The notes beneath the pieces were generated by a model. That model saw only the letters and a program-made list of their open reading frames with translations. It was not told the origin of the DNA and made no database searches. From contig JBDKTA010000027.1 of NCBI GenBank assembly GCA_039680605.1, positions 1-64,000 of the forward strand: a stretch of DNA of 64,000 bases, in the 5' to 3' direction. Both the position numbers and the translations under genes were made by a program. Positions 27,843 through 35,243 of the stretch are shown here, piece after piece. Numbering within the stretch: the stretch's first letter is position 1; the number at the start of each line of letters is the position of its first letter. The DNA is from Planctomycetaceae bacterium (GTDB taxonomy: Bacteria > Planctomycetota > Phycisphaerae > SM23-33).

Positions 27843-27946
27843 ATTTCCAATTTCCAATTGGCAATTTCCAATTGAAGAGCATTCGTAGGGCGATGGGCGG
27901 ACTATCTGTTGTTCAATTGGAAATTGAAAATCGGAAATTGGAAATG
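27843..27946. repeat. AATTTCC-family inverted element
   Basis: Left-arm units ATTTCCAATT face right-arm units AATTGGAAAT, around a centre containing TGTTGTTCAATTG. It begins two bases past the NtrC-type gene's TGA on that strand and ends about 60 bases before the fusion gene. A second member lies at 30978-31072. Confidence 0.88.
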
Positions 27947-27948
27947 TT

Positions 27949-29361
27949 TCACTCGATCCCCAGCTCGCGGATTTTTTTCCGCAGGGTGTTGCGGTGCAGG
28001 CCCAGCAGTTGAGCGGCGTCGGACTGGTTGCCCTGGCACTGATCGAGGGCGCGGCGGATGACGGCGGCCTCGACCGGTTCGATGGCGGCGCGATACAGAT
28101 CGCCCGCTCGGGCGTCGAGGGATTTGACGAAGGTCTCGGGCGAGCTACATGGCGACCTGCCTGCCGGCAGGCAGGCCCGCTCTTGCGTGTCGCCATGCCA
28201 CCCATCTCTCAGGGTCTGGGGCAGGTGTTCGAGCAGGATCGGTCCGGCGCCGGCAAGGGCGACGGCGTGCTCGATGGCGTTCTTGAGTTCCCGCACGTTT
28301 CCGGGCCAGGGGTAAGCCTCGAGCGCCGCGGCGGCTGCGGCGTCGAGACCTTGGGAGGCTCCGCCGTTGGCGCGGGCGGCGATGAAATGCCTCGCCAGGG
28401 GCAGGATGTCTCCCGCTCGCTGGGCGAGGGTGGGCAGTTCGATCCGCATGACCGCCAGGCGGTAGTACAAGTCGGGGCGGAAGCGTCCAGCCGCGATGGC
28501 GGCTTCGAGGTCACGATTGGTCGCGGCGATGACTCGCACGTTGAGGCTGATGGGTTTGACGGAGCCGACGCGTTCGATGGTCTGGCAGTCGAGCACGCGC
28601 AGCAGCTTGACCTGCGTTTCGGCGGGCAACTCCCCCACTTCGTCCAGGAAGAGCGTGCCGCTGTCTGCCGCTTCGAAGCGCCCCGCACGGTCGGCGTCGG
28701 CGCCGGTGAAGGCGCCTCGCACGTGGCCGAACAGCTCGCTCTCGACCAGCGGCTGGGGTAGGGCGCCGCAGTTGACAGCCACAAACGGCCCGCTGCCGCG
28801 GCGGCTGTGCGTGTGGATCGCCCGGGCGACGAGTTCCTTGCCCGTTCCGGTGGCGCCCAGGATGAGCACCGCGCCGTCGGCGGCGGCCACCAGCGCCACG
28901 CGCTTGTAGACATCCTGCATGGCCGGGGATGAACCGACCATGGCGCTGACCGGGCCGTCATGCACGACCGGCGGCTGCGGCGCGCGGCGCGAATCGAGCG
29001 CCCGCTGGGCCAGTTCGGCCGAGCGGTCCAGGTCGACCGGCTTGACGAGGTACTCGAACGCCTTGCCCCGCACCGCCCGGGTGACGGTCTCAAGCGTGCC
29101 ATAGGCGGTCATCACGATCACCCGCGCGGCCGGGTCGTCTTTCAGCAGCGACTCCAGCACATCCAGCCCGCTGCCGTCGGGCAGGCGCACATCGACAAAC
29201 ACCACGTCGGCCGGCGCGTCGCGATACGCTGCCAGCCCTCCAGCGGCTGTCGACGCCACGCGGACGCACCACCCCCGCCGCGAGAAGAACCGCTCGAATG
29301 CAAAGCAGATCGACTCTTCGTCGTCGATGATCAGCAGCGTCTTGTCGGCGTTTTGCTGCAT
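27949..29361 (-). CDS. NtrC-family sigma-54-dependent response regulator
   Basis: This 470-residue regulator activates sigma-54 promoters. The receiver domain (1-125) has the acidic pair DDEE, the phosphoacceptor Asp in VFVDVRLPDG, MTAYG and the Lys in LVKP. The AAA+ domain (about 150-385) has Walker A GATGTGKE, the sigma-54 contact loop GAFTGAD and Walker B LFLDEVGELP. The C-terminal Fis-type helix-turn-helix (about 428-470) contains NQSDAAQLLGLHRNTLRKKI. The linker at residues 389-405 is encoded by a palindromic repeat (28148-28197). The kinase at 29505-30971 precedes it on the same strand, separated by a nested repeat that may supply its weak ribosome binding site (GGTGA). It is the likely partner of that kinase. 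Confidence 0.95.
   Translation of the reverse strand: MQQNADKTLLIIDDEESICFAFERFFSRRGWCVRVASTAAGGLAAYRDAPADVVFVDVRLPDGSGLDVLESLLKDDPAARVIVMTAYGTLETVTRAVRGKAFEYLVKPVDLDRSAELAQRALDSRRAPQPPVVHDGPVSAMVGSSPAMQDVYKRVALVAAADGAVLILGATGTGKELVARAIHTHSRRGSGPFVAVNCGALPQPLVESELFGHVRGAFTGADADRAGRFEAADSGTLFLDEVGELPAETQVKLLRVLDCQTIERVGSVKPISLNVRVIAATNRDLEAAIAAGRFRPDLYYRLAVMRIELPTLAQRAGDILPLARHFIAARANGGASQGLDAAAAAALEAYPWPGNVRELKNAIEHAVALAGAGPILLEHLPQTLRDGWHGDTQERACLPAGRSPCSSPETFVKSLDARAGDLYRAAIEPVEAAVIRRALDQCQGNQSDAAQLLGLHRNTLRKKIRELGIE
28148..28197. repeat. Nested palindrome inside the NtrC-type coding sequence
   Basis: Outer arms CATGGCGAC (28148-28156) and GTCGCCATG (28189-28197) enclose a perfect 20-bp palindrome centred on CCGG (28156-28175). 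It encodes the linker residues HGD...ACLPAGR in frame between the AAA+ and DNA-binding domains, where an insertion would be tolerated. Confidence 0.8.
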
Positions 29362-29367
29362 TCTATT

Positions 29368-29542
29368 TCACCGCAGAGGTCGCAGAGATCGCCGAGAGGA
29401 AGAGGAGGAGGTTGGATGATTGGATGGAAGGATGGTTGGATGGATGATTCTCCACCCATCCACCCATCCACTCATCCATTCATCCCTTCATCCCTTCATC
29501 CTCTTCATCTCTTCTCTGCGTTCTCCGCGATCTCTGCGGTGA
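29368..29542. repeat. Nested inverted element between kinase and regulator genes
   Basis: The outer arms, TCACCGCAGAGG...GCAGAGATCGC and GCGATCTCTGCGGTGA, face each other. Inside them is a GGATGG/CCATCC element of the kind seen at 17858 and 22808. The outer right arm overlaps the last dozen codons of the kinase gene; the outer left arm ends seven bases before the regulator start. Confidence 0.88.
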
Positions 29543-30971
29543 GATCTCCCGGAAGCTCGAACCAGAACTCCGTGCCCGTTCCGGCAGGGGACGGATTATA
29601 GCCGATGCGCCCGCCGTAGCGGATGACGATCCCGCGGCAGACGTAGAGGCCCAGGCCCGCTCCGTCGCTGCGCGTCGAGACGAAGGGGTCGAAGATATCC
29701 TGCCCGGCGGCGACGACCCCCTGCCCGGTGTCGATCACGCTCAGCCGCGTCGCGCGGCCGCTTTTCGCCAGCGACAGCGTGAGCCTTCCGCCGGCGGGCA
29801 TAGCGGCCATCGCGTTGAGCACGAGATTCATGATGACCTGGCGCATGTGTCCGCTGTCGGCACGCACGGCAGGGGCCAACGTGTCATAGCGGCGCGTCAC
29901 CTCGATGCCCGCGTGTCCGCAGCGGCTTTGCAGCAGCTCGGCGACGGAGTCGGCCGGTTCGATCAGGCTGATCGGCGCCAGGGCAGCCAGGGCCTTGGCG
30001 TCGAGCGGTCCCTGCGCCTGGGCGGTCGCCAGGCCCATGAGTTCCTGGATGTACAGGTCCAGGCGTTCGATCTCGCGGCGGATTAGGGCAGCACTGCGGT
30101 CGTCGATGTTGTGCCGCGCCAGTTCGTCCTGCAACACCCGCACGTTCATGGCGATGCCCGAGAGTGGGTTGCGGATCTCATGCACCACCGAGGCGGCCAG
30201 CTTGCCCAGCGTCGCCAGGCGCTGCGAGCGGGCCAGGCTTTCGCGGGCCTGGCGGAGGCGCTCCAGCAGATGGTCGAAGGATTCGGCCAGTCTCACCAGT
30301 TCCGCCGGACCCTTGGCCATTCCAGAGGACATGGCGGCTGAGGAACGGCCGCCTGACAGGGGCGCCTCGTTATCGGCGGCGGCGGCCATTCGGTCCATCT
30401 GGGCGGCCAGACGACGGATCGGACGCGTCAGCGTCATCGACAAGGTCACCGCCAGCAGCGTGGCGGCGCCGATAGCCGGCAGCGTCGCCACGGCCATCCG
30501 ACGCGCCGCGTCGGCCTTGGCGGCGGCAAGCTGCTCAGCGGGCACGAGCAGATACAGCCGCGCCTGTTCGGCCTTGCCGTCGGGCCTCAACCGCTCGATG
30601 CGTCCGGTGCCCAGGTGGTAGGCGTCGGCGCCGAGTGTGACGGGCCCCTGCTCGGGCGCGCCGCGGCGCAGCAAGGTCTGCAGGGCCGAGGTTTCCTGCG
30701 GGCGCAGCGACGAGCCCAGCACCGCTCCGCCGTGCCCGACGGCCACCGCGTCGGCGCCGTAGATCTGCTTGAGGTGGTTCATGAGCGTGTCGCTCAGGGG
30801 CAGGTTCATGCTCGACAGGAGCCGGCAGGTGCTGTCGGCGACATCCACCAGCAGGCGTTTCTCGATGGCGTTCTGGGCCACGACGACAGCCCCCCACCCC
30901 GCCGCCAGCGCCACCGCCAGCACCAGCAGGTTGAGCGTCACGATCATGCGCGTTCGGATAGAAATCGCCAT
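29505..30971 (-). CDS. Membrane sensor histidine kinase
   Basis: The product has 488 residues if started at ATG 30971; an earlier ATG (30992) lies inside the AATTTCC repeat and is less likely. The N-terminus has one membrane helix (LNLLVLAVALAAGWGAVVV), an extracytoplasmic sensing region to about residue 165, and a second helix (LPAIGAATLLAVTLSMTL). A HAMP-like linker follows. The kinase core shows the H-box HEIRNPLSG, N-box LVLNAMAAMPAGG, and G-boxes DTGQGV and GAGLGLYVCRGI. It is NtrB-like in its core and should phosphorylate the adjacent NtrC-type regulator. Its last residues (TAEIAENAEKR) are encoded by a repeat arm shared with the nested element, so the original C-terminus may have been altered. 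Confidence 0.93.
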   Translation of the reverse strand: MAISIRTRMIVTLNLLVLAVALAAGWGAVVVAQNAIEKRLLVDVADSTCRLLSSMNLPLSDTLMNHLKQIYGADAVAVGHGGAVLGSSLRPQETSALQTLLRRGAPEQGPVTLGADAYHLGTGRIERLRPDGKAEQARLYLLVPAEQLAAAKADAARRMAVATLPAIGAATLLAVTLSMTLTRPIRRLAAQMDRMAAAADNEAPLSGGRSSAAMSSGMAKGPAELVRLAESFDHLLERLRQARESLARSQRLATLGKLAASVVHEIRNPLSGIAMNVRVLQDELARHNIDDRSAALIRREIERLDLYIQELMGLATAQAQGPLDAKALAALAPISLIEPADSVAELLQSRCGHAGIEVTRRYDTLAPAVRADSGHMRQVIMNLVLNAMAAMPAGGRLTLSLAKSGRATRLSVIDTGQGVVAAGQDIFDPFVSTRSDGAGLGLYVCRGIVIRYGGRIGYNPSPAGTGTEFWFELPGDLTAEIAENAEKR

Positions 30972-30977
30972 CGGGAC

Positions 30978-31072
30978 ATTTCCAATTTCCAATTTTCAAT
31001 TTCCAATTTGCCTGAACGCCCGCTTGGGCATCTTGTTGTTCAATTGCAAATTGGAAATTGGCAATTGGAAAT
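30978..31072. repeat. AATTTCC-family inverted element
   Basis: Arms at 30978-31010 and 31041-31072 face each other, built from ATTTCCAATT units and their complement. The centre contains TTGTTGTTCAATTG, shared with the copy at 27843-27946. On the minus strand the element starts at the TGA of the hydrolase gene and ends seven bases before the kinase start. Confidence 0.88.
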
Positions 31073-32364
31073 CATTCCAATCTCAGCAGCACGCCGTCGC
31101 CGCCGATGAGCGTCAGCGTCACCAGGTTGCCGTTGACGCTGCCGGTCCGCGCCTTGTTGCCCAGGATCGTCGCCTTGCGGACCTGCGGACCCAGCGAAAC
31201 GCTCGCCGTGCGCGCGGGCGGGTCGGGTTGGCCGTCCTGCACCGTGCGCTTGTCGACGACGAGCAGATACGCGGGCGTGGATTTGCCCGCGGCAAAATCC
31301 TCTTCGCCCATCAGCACGCCGGCCAGCAGATTCTCGTCCATACTTTCAACGATGCGATCTTCGGCCAGCGCCGGGCTGCCTTCGGGCGCGTCGTCGGCGC
31401 CCTTGGCGTGGAAGACGCCCACGCTGCGCGTGCCCAGGACGCGCGGACCGACCTCGGGCACGATATAGTCGTTGCAGTACGTCACGGCCGTCCGCACCGA
31501 GCCGCCGTCTTTCCAGACCGGTCGCTTGGAGGAGTAGGCGAAGTACCACAGCGCCTGCGCGCCGTAAGCGATCGAGCTGAAGGCCTGAAAGCGAATCTGC
31601 GAGGGCGAGAGGTCGCAGCGTTTGGCGCCCTTGCCGTCGGGATTGGTCCCGCCGTAGACAGCGAAGATCGGCCAGATGACCATGTCGTTGGCGTTGGCGT
31701 GGCGGCGGTCTTCTTCCAGTCGCTTGCAGAACTCCAACCGCTTTTTGCTCTCGGGCCATTCGTTGTTATAGCCGTACGGGTAATTCTGCGAACTGATGAT
31801 CGGCAGGGCGTCGACGACCTTGGCCTGTCCGCCGGCGTCGGGATTGTGCGACATGAAGGGGATCTGCTCCGGGCAGTTGGTCCGCATCCAGCGGCAGACG
31901 TCGATGGTGTAGTCGTGCAGGGTGCAGTTGTCGTTGACGAGGTAGCCGACCAGGGCGGCCTTGTGGCCGTACGTTTTGTGGAACCACTGAATTTCCGGCA
32001 GGTGGGCGTAACCGCCCATGTCGAACTTGCCGGTGAACCGGCCGGAGGTTTTGTCCATCACCGGCTTGAGGGCGGTGTGGATGATGACCTTGAGCCCGGT
32101 CTTCTCAGCCAGGTCGAGGATCGCCGGGCTGTCGATGAGGGTGTTGAATCCGGCGGCTTTATATCGCAGGCAGAAGTTCTCGTCGTAGTCGCTGTGGAAC
32201 GGCCACGAGCCGATGATGAATTCCTTCATCTTATATGGGGCCATGCGTTTTAGGACGGCAGGCTGCGTGGCGGGGGCGGGCGAGGTTGCCGTCTGGGCCA
32301 GGACAATCGCAGCGCCCAGCAGGACCGGGGCCATCGTCAACAAGATGCTCCACGCACTTTTCAT
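31072..32364 (-). CDS. Exported TIM-barrel-like protein, possible glycoside hydrolase
   Basis: The start at 32364 (430 residues) is chosen because it opens with a signal peptide (MKSAWSILLTMAPVLLGAAIVLAQ); a longer frame to 32628 runs back through a palindromic repeat. After a TSPAPATQP linker the sequence resembles a beta/alpha barrel: KEFIIGSWPF, FNTLIDSPAILDLAE, LKVIIHT, ALVGYLVNDN, and AFSSIAYGAQALWYFAYSS, which is reminiscent of beta-galactosidase-like families. Catalytic acids cannot be fixed, though the Asp-Asn in YLVNDN is a candidate. The last 100 residues look like a beta-sandwich domain. It is probably periplasmic or secreted. I cannot name the family; the glycosidase role is inference. 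Confidence 0.68.
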   Translation of the reverse strand: MKSAWSILLTMAPVLLGAAIVLAQTATSPAPATQPAVLKRMAPYKMKEFIIGSWPFHSDYDENFCLRYKAAGFNTLIDSPAILDLAEKTGLKVIIHTALKPVMDKTSGRFTGKFDMGGYAHLPEIQWFHKTYGHKAALVGYLVNDNCTLHDYTIDVCRWMRTNCPEQIPFMSHNPDAGGQAKVVDALPIISSQNYPYGYNNEWPESKKRLEFCKRLEEDRRHANANDMVIWPIFAVYGGTNPDGKGAKRCDLSPSQIRFQAFSSIAYGAQALWYFAYSSKRPVWKDGGSVRTAVTYCNDYIVPEVGPRVLGTRSVGVFHAKGADDAPEGSPALAEDRIVESMDENLLAGVLMGEEDFAAGKSTPAYLLVVDKRTVQDGQPDPPARTASVSLGPQVRKATILGNKARTGSVNGNLVTLTLIGGDGVLLRLE

Positions 32365-32375
32365 CCGACTCTCCC

Positions 32376-32440
32376 GTGGCACAGGCTTTGGGGCCTGAGG
32401 TCGTTCTCTATGGGACACAGCCTGGAAAGGCTGTGCCACC
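32376..32440. repeat. TGGCACAG-family facing pair
   Basis: GTGGCACAGGCTTTGGGGCC (from 32376) faces GGGACACAGCCTGG...GTGCCACC (32412-32440). The pair lies between the alpha/beta-hydrolase stop (32472) and the barrel-protein start (32364), directly upstream of the latter's likely ribosome binding site. It matches the copy at 45046-45130. Confidence 0.85.
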
Positions 32441-32471
32441 AGGGCTGTGCCGCTGATTCTACCACAGAGCG

Positions 32472-33752
32472 TCAGGGGGTGGCGGTGGGCTGCTGCTGAT
32501 TCTCGTCGTCGCCCCCTGCCGCGCCGGAGGGAACCAGATGCAGGTCGAAGAACTGGTAGATGTCCGCCAGCACGTCCGCCGAGGCGGTGACCTGGTGGCC
32601 GAGGTTGGGCGTGATCGCCTGCTTGCATTCGACGCCGGCCTTTTTCATCGCCGCGGCCATCAGCTCGACCTGGGGCCGGTGTACGTAGTCCCGCGCGCCG
32701 ACGGAGAGATAGGTCGGCGGGTCGTCGGCCGTCACATAGTACAACGCGCTGTGCTGCTCCCAGACGCTGCGGTTGGTTTTGGGGTCGCCCAGGAATCCGG
32801 CGTAGAACTCGCCGGTCTTGGGGCGTTCGTTGAGCAATCCGAGGTAATCGAGGGTTCCGGCGTTGAGCAACACGGCCTGAACGCGCGAGGAGACGTCGAG
32901 GTTGGGGCCTTGTTCGAGATCCTTGATGCCGCCGGACATTGCCGCCAAAGCCGCCTGGCTGGCGGCGTGGGAGAAACCGGTCAAGCCGATGTGATCGGCG
33001 TCGAGGTGGTACTTCTGGGCCCCGGCGCGCAGGGCGCGGATGGCGGCCTTAATGATCACCGCCACGTCGGGCATGCGATCATAGCCGACATAGCGCCGCT
33101 TGCTCATGGGGTTGTCGATCCAGGCGCCGGCGTATCCGCGGGTGAGGAAGCCTTCCACGAGCAGGTCGTTATGGATCCACTGGACGTCGTTGCCGTTGCG
33201 GTTGGCGTTGTCGCTGGCAACCTGCACCACCACTGGCGCCGGGCGCAGCGGCTTGGACGGGTAGCACACGTCCATGCAGAAGCCTTTGCCCGCCTCGCCG
33301 TAGAACTGGATGTTTCGCGCCAGGCGGTAGCCGGCAGGAATGATCCGGCAGTTGGCGTCGTCGACGCGGTGCGGGGCGAACATGCCGTTGTATCCGCGCC
33401 CGCCGCGAAGGTGGCCACGCATGAATCGCAGGTCGGGTAGAATCTGCGGCGCCACGGCCTTGGGGTCTTTGGCGTAGTCGATCGTCAGGACCACGCAGCC
33501 GTCCTTGAGCAGGTCGGCGATGACGGTCTGGTCGTCGTCCTGGGCGATGCGGGGATAGTTGAGATTTTTGAGATAGATGATGCCCGGCCAGCCCTGGCGC
33601 GGGGGCTTGCCTTCGGGCACGTATAATTCCGTGGCCAGGGCTTTGCCCACGACGCTGCTGGTCCACTGACCGGTGCGCTCGCTCTTGGGTTGGGCCTGGG
33701 CGAGCGAGACTGCCGACAGTAGCGACAAAATGACTGTCATCACTCGAATCAT
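32472..33752 (-). CDS. Exported alpha/beta hydrolase
   Basis: This 426-residue protein starts at 33752 with a signal peptide (MIRVMTVILSLLSAVSLAQA). The reading frame extends unbroken to 37547, but that part is antisense to the AsmA genes and is rejected. The alpha/beta-hydrolase core shows the strand GWPGIIYLKN, an oxyanion-type loop, the nucleophile elbow GLTGFSHAASQA (Ser about residue 255), an acid in the AGTLDYLG or GARDYVHRP region, and the catalytic His in NLGHQVTAS near residue 395. The family includes esterases, peptidases and acetyl-xylan esterase-like enzymes; the substrate is unknown. The C-terminal tail is Gly/Asp/Gln-rich and probably disordered. It is divergent from marC. Confidence 0.82.
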   Translation of the reverse strand: MIRVMTVILSLLSAVSLAQAQPKSERTGQWTSSVVGKALATELYVPEGKPPRQGWPGIIYLKNLNYPRIAQDDDQTVIADLLKDGCVVLTIDYAKDPKAVAPQILPDLRFMRGHLRGGRGYNGMFAPHRVDDANCRIIPAGYRLARNIQFYGEAGKGFCMDVCYPSKPLRPAPVVVQVASDNANRNGNDVQWIHNDLLVEGFLTRGYAGAWIDNPMSKRRYVGYDRMPDVAVIIKAAIRALRAGAQKYHLDADHIGLTGFSHAASQAALAAMSGGIKDLEQGPNLDVSSRVQAVLLNAGTLDYLGLLNERPKTGEFYAGFLGDPKTNRSVWEQHSALYYVTADDPPTYLSVGARDYVHRPQVELMAAAMKKAGVECKQAITPNLGHQVTASADVLADIYQFFDLHLVPSGAAGGDDENQQQPTATP

Positions 33753-33888
33753 ACATACACCGCGATATTGTTCAGTAACCGAAGGACTGCCGTGACCCCC
33801 AGTGTCCACAACCGCTTTGCAACTTCGTCCATCGGCTGTATCTTTAACCACCGGCGGCGGGCACGGTTCCGTGACAGGGAAAGATAGC

Positions 33889-34476
33889 ATGACGCTGTTG
33901 TCGGCGACAATCCTGCTGTTCCTGCTGATGGACCCGATGGGCAACCTCCCGATCTTCGTGGCGATTCTGGGCGACATACCGCCGCAGCGTCGCTGGAGCG
34001 TGCTGATCCGCGAGCTGATGATCTCGCTGCTGGTGCTGCTGACGTTTCTGCTGACCGGCGCGCACGTCCTGGCGGTGCTGCACATCAAGGAACCGGCGCT
34101 GAACATTTCCGGCGGCATCGTGCTGTTCCTGGTGGCGTTGCGGATGGTCTTCGCCCTCGAGGGCGACCTGCTGGGGCGCGTCGAGCACGAACCGTTCATC
34201 GTGCCGCTGGCGATTCCGCTAGTCGCCGGTCCGGCGACGATGACCATGCTGCTGATCCTGGCGACCCAGCACCCCAACCGCCTGGGCGAGTGGGTGCTGG
34301 CGCTGCTGTCGGCGTGGGCGGCCACCGCGGCCATCCTCGCCGCCAGCGAACCCATCCAGCGCCTGCTGGGGCGGCGCGGCCTCACGGTCGTCAAACGTCT
34401 TGCCGGAATGGTGCTGGTCGTGATCGCCACGCAAATGTTTCTTGATGGCGTACGACTTTTTCTTGTGCCAAAATAG
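33889..34476 (+). CDS. MarC family integral membrane protein
   Basis: The start at 33889 (195 residues) is chosen because GGGAAAG precedes it and the first helix begins at once; the earlier ATG at 33802 adds an unrelated hydrophilic stretch. Family hallmarks are FLLMDPMGNLPIF at the N-terminus, ALNISGGIVLFLVALRM in the middle, and VPLAIPLVAGPATMTMLL near residue 105. About six membrane helices are expected. MarC (UPF0056/NAAT-like) proteins are inner-membrane proteins once linked to multiple antibiotic resistance, and their substrate is not settled. It is the first gene of a same-strand cluster with two AsmA-like genes. Confidence 0.92.
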   Translation: MTLLSATILLFLLMDPMGNLPIFVAILGDIPPQRRWSVLIRELMISLLVLLTFLLTGAHVLAVLHIKEPALNISGGIVLFLVALRMVFALEGDLLGRVEHEPFIVPLAIPLVAGPATMTMLLILATQHPNRLGEWVLALLSAWAATAAILAASEPIQRLLGRRGLTVVKRLAGMVLVVIATQMFLDGVRLFLVPK

Positions 34477-34511
34477 GCTGCGGGCCCCTCGATAAGGAAT
34501 AGGATTCGTAC

Positions 34512-35180
34512 GTGAAACAACCGCTCAAGATCGCTCTGGTAGCCACGGCCGTCCTTGGCGTTGCGGCCTCGGCCCTGCTGCTGGCGCTGGACACGCTGGC
34601 GCGCCAAGGGGTCCAAAGCGGCGCCACGTACGCGCTGCAGGTTCCTGCGGCCGTCGAGTCCATGAGCATCGAACTGACCCAGGGGCGGTTGGCGCTTGAC
34701 GGCATGGTGGTGTCGAACCCCGACGGATTCCGCAGCGCCCACCTGATGCGCCTGGAGCACCTGGACTCGCAGGTCGAGCCGGCCAGCATTTTCTCCGGCA
34801 CAATGGTGCTGACGGAGTTCCGGATCAAGGGGCTGGAGATCAACATCGAGCAGTCCAGTGGCGGCCTCAACACCGACCGCGTGCTGGCGAGCCTGTCTCG
34901 CCTGGGGCGGCAAGGCCAGCAGGGCCGGAAGATCCGCCTCGACCGCGTCGTGCTCGAGGGCGTCCGGGCGAACTACTACCCTCTGGGGGCACAGCGTCCG
35001 CGCGTGATCGACGTGCCCCCGATCGAACTCAATGACGTCGCCGCCGGCAGCGGTCAGCCCGTCAGCGTGATCGTCGCGCGGATCCTGCCTGCCGTTATCG
35101 CCGCGGTGTTGAAGCAGGAACAGGCCCGGCTGGTGCCGGCATGGCTGCAGTCGTATGGCGGCAAGACCGGCAAGCAGTGA
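34512..35180 (+). CDS. AsmA-like membrane-anchored protein, short
   Basis: The 222-residue product starts at GTG with AGGA seven bases upstream. A single N-terminal membrane helix (IALVATAVLGVAASALLLAL) is followed by beta-rich sequence typical of the start of AsmA/DUF748-type proteins: VESMSIELTQGRLALDGMVVSNPDGF, then FSGTMVLTEFRIKGLEINIE and RKIRLDRVVLEGV. It lacks the long repeated body of full AsmA proteins and looks like one envelope module. It lies 36 bp after marC and 63 bp before the 1526-residue AsmA-like gene, implying co-expression. AsmA-like proteins are thought to help lipid or protein traffic across the periplasm; that role here is inference. Confidence 0.72.
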   Translation: MKQPLKIALVATAVLGVAASALLLALDTLARQGVQSGATYALQVPAAVESMSIELTQGRLALDGMVVSNPDGFRSAHLMRLEHLDSQVEPASIFSGTMVLTEFRIKGLEINIEQSSGGLNTDRVLASLSRLGRQGQQGRKIRLDRVVLEGVRANYYPLGAQRPRVIDVPPIELNDVAAGSGQPVSVIVARILPAVIAAVLKQEQARLVPAWLQSYGGKTGKQ

Positions 35181-35243
35181 CCGCCGACATCTGAAGTGGG
35201 AATTCGCACAGGCTATAGTGGCACAGACACGAGGAGGTCTGTC

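Noticed and set aside
25935-27875. 646-codon plus-strand frame opposite the fusion oxidoreductase
   Set aside because: Antisense shadow; the sense frame has two complete enzyme domains.
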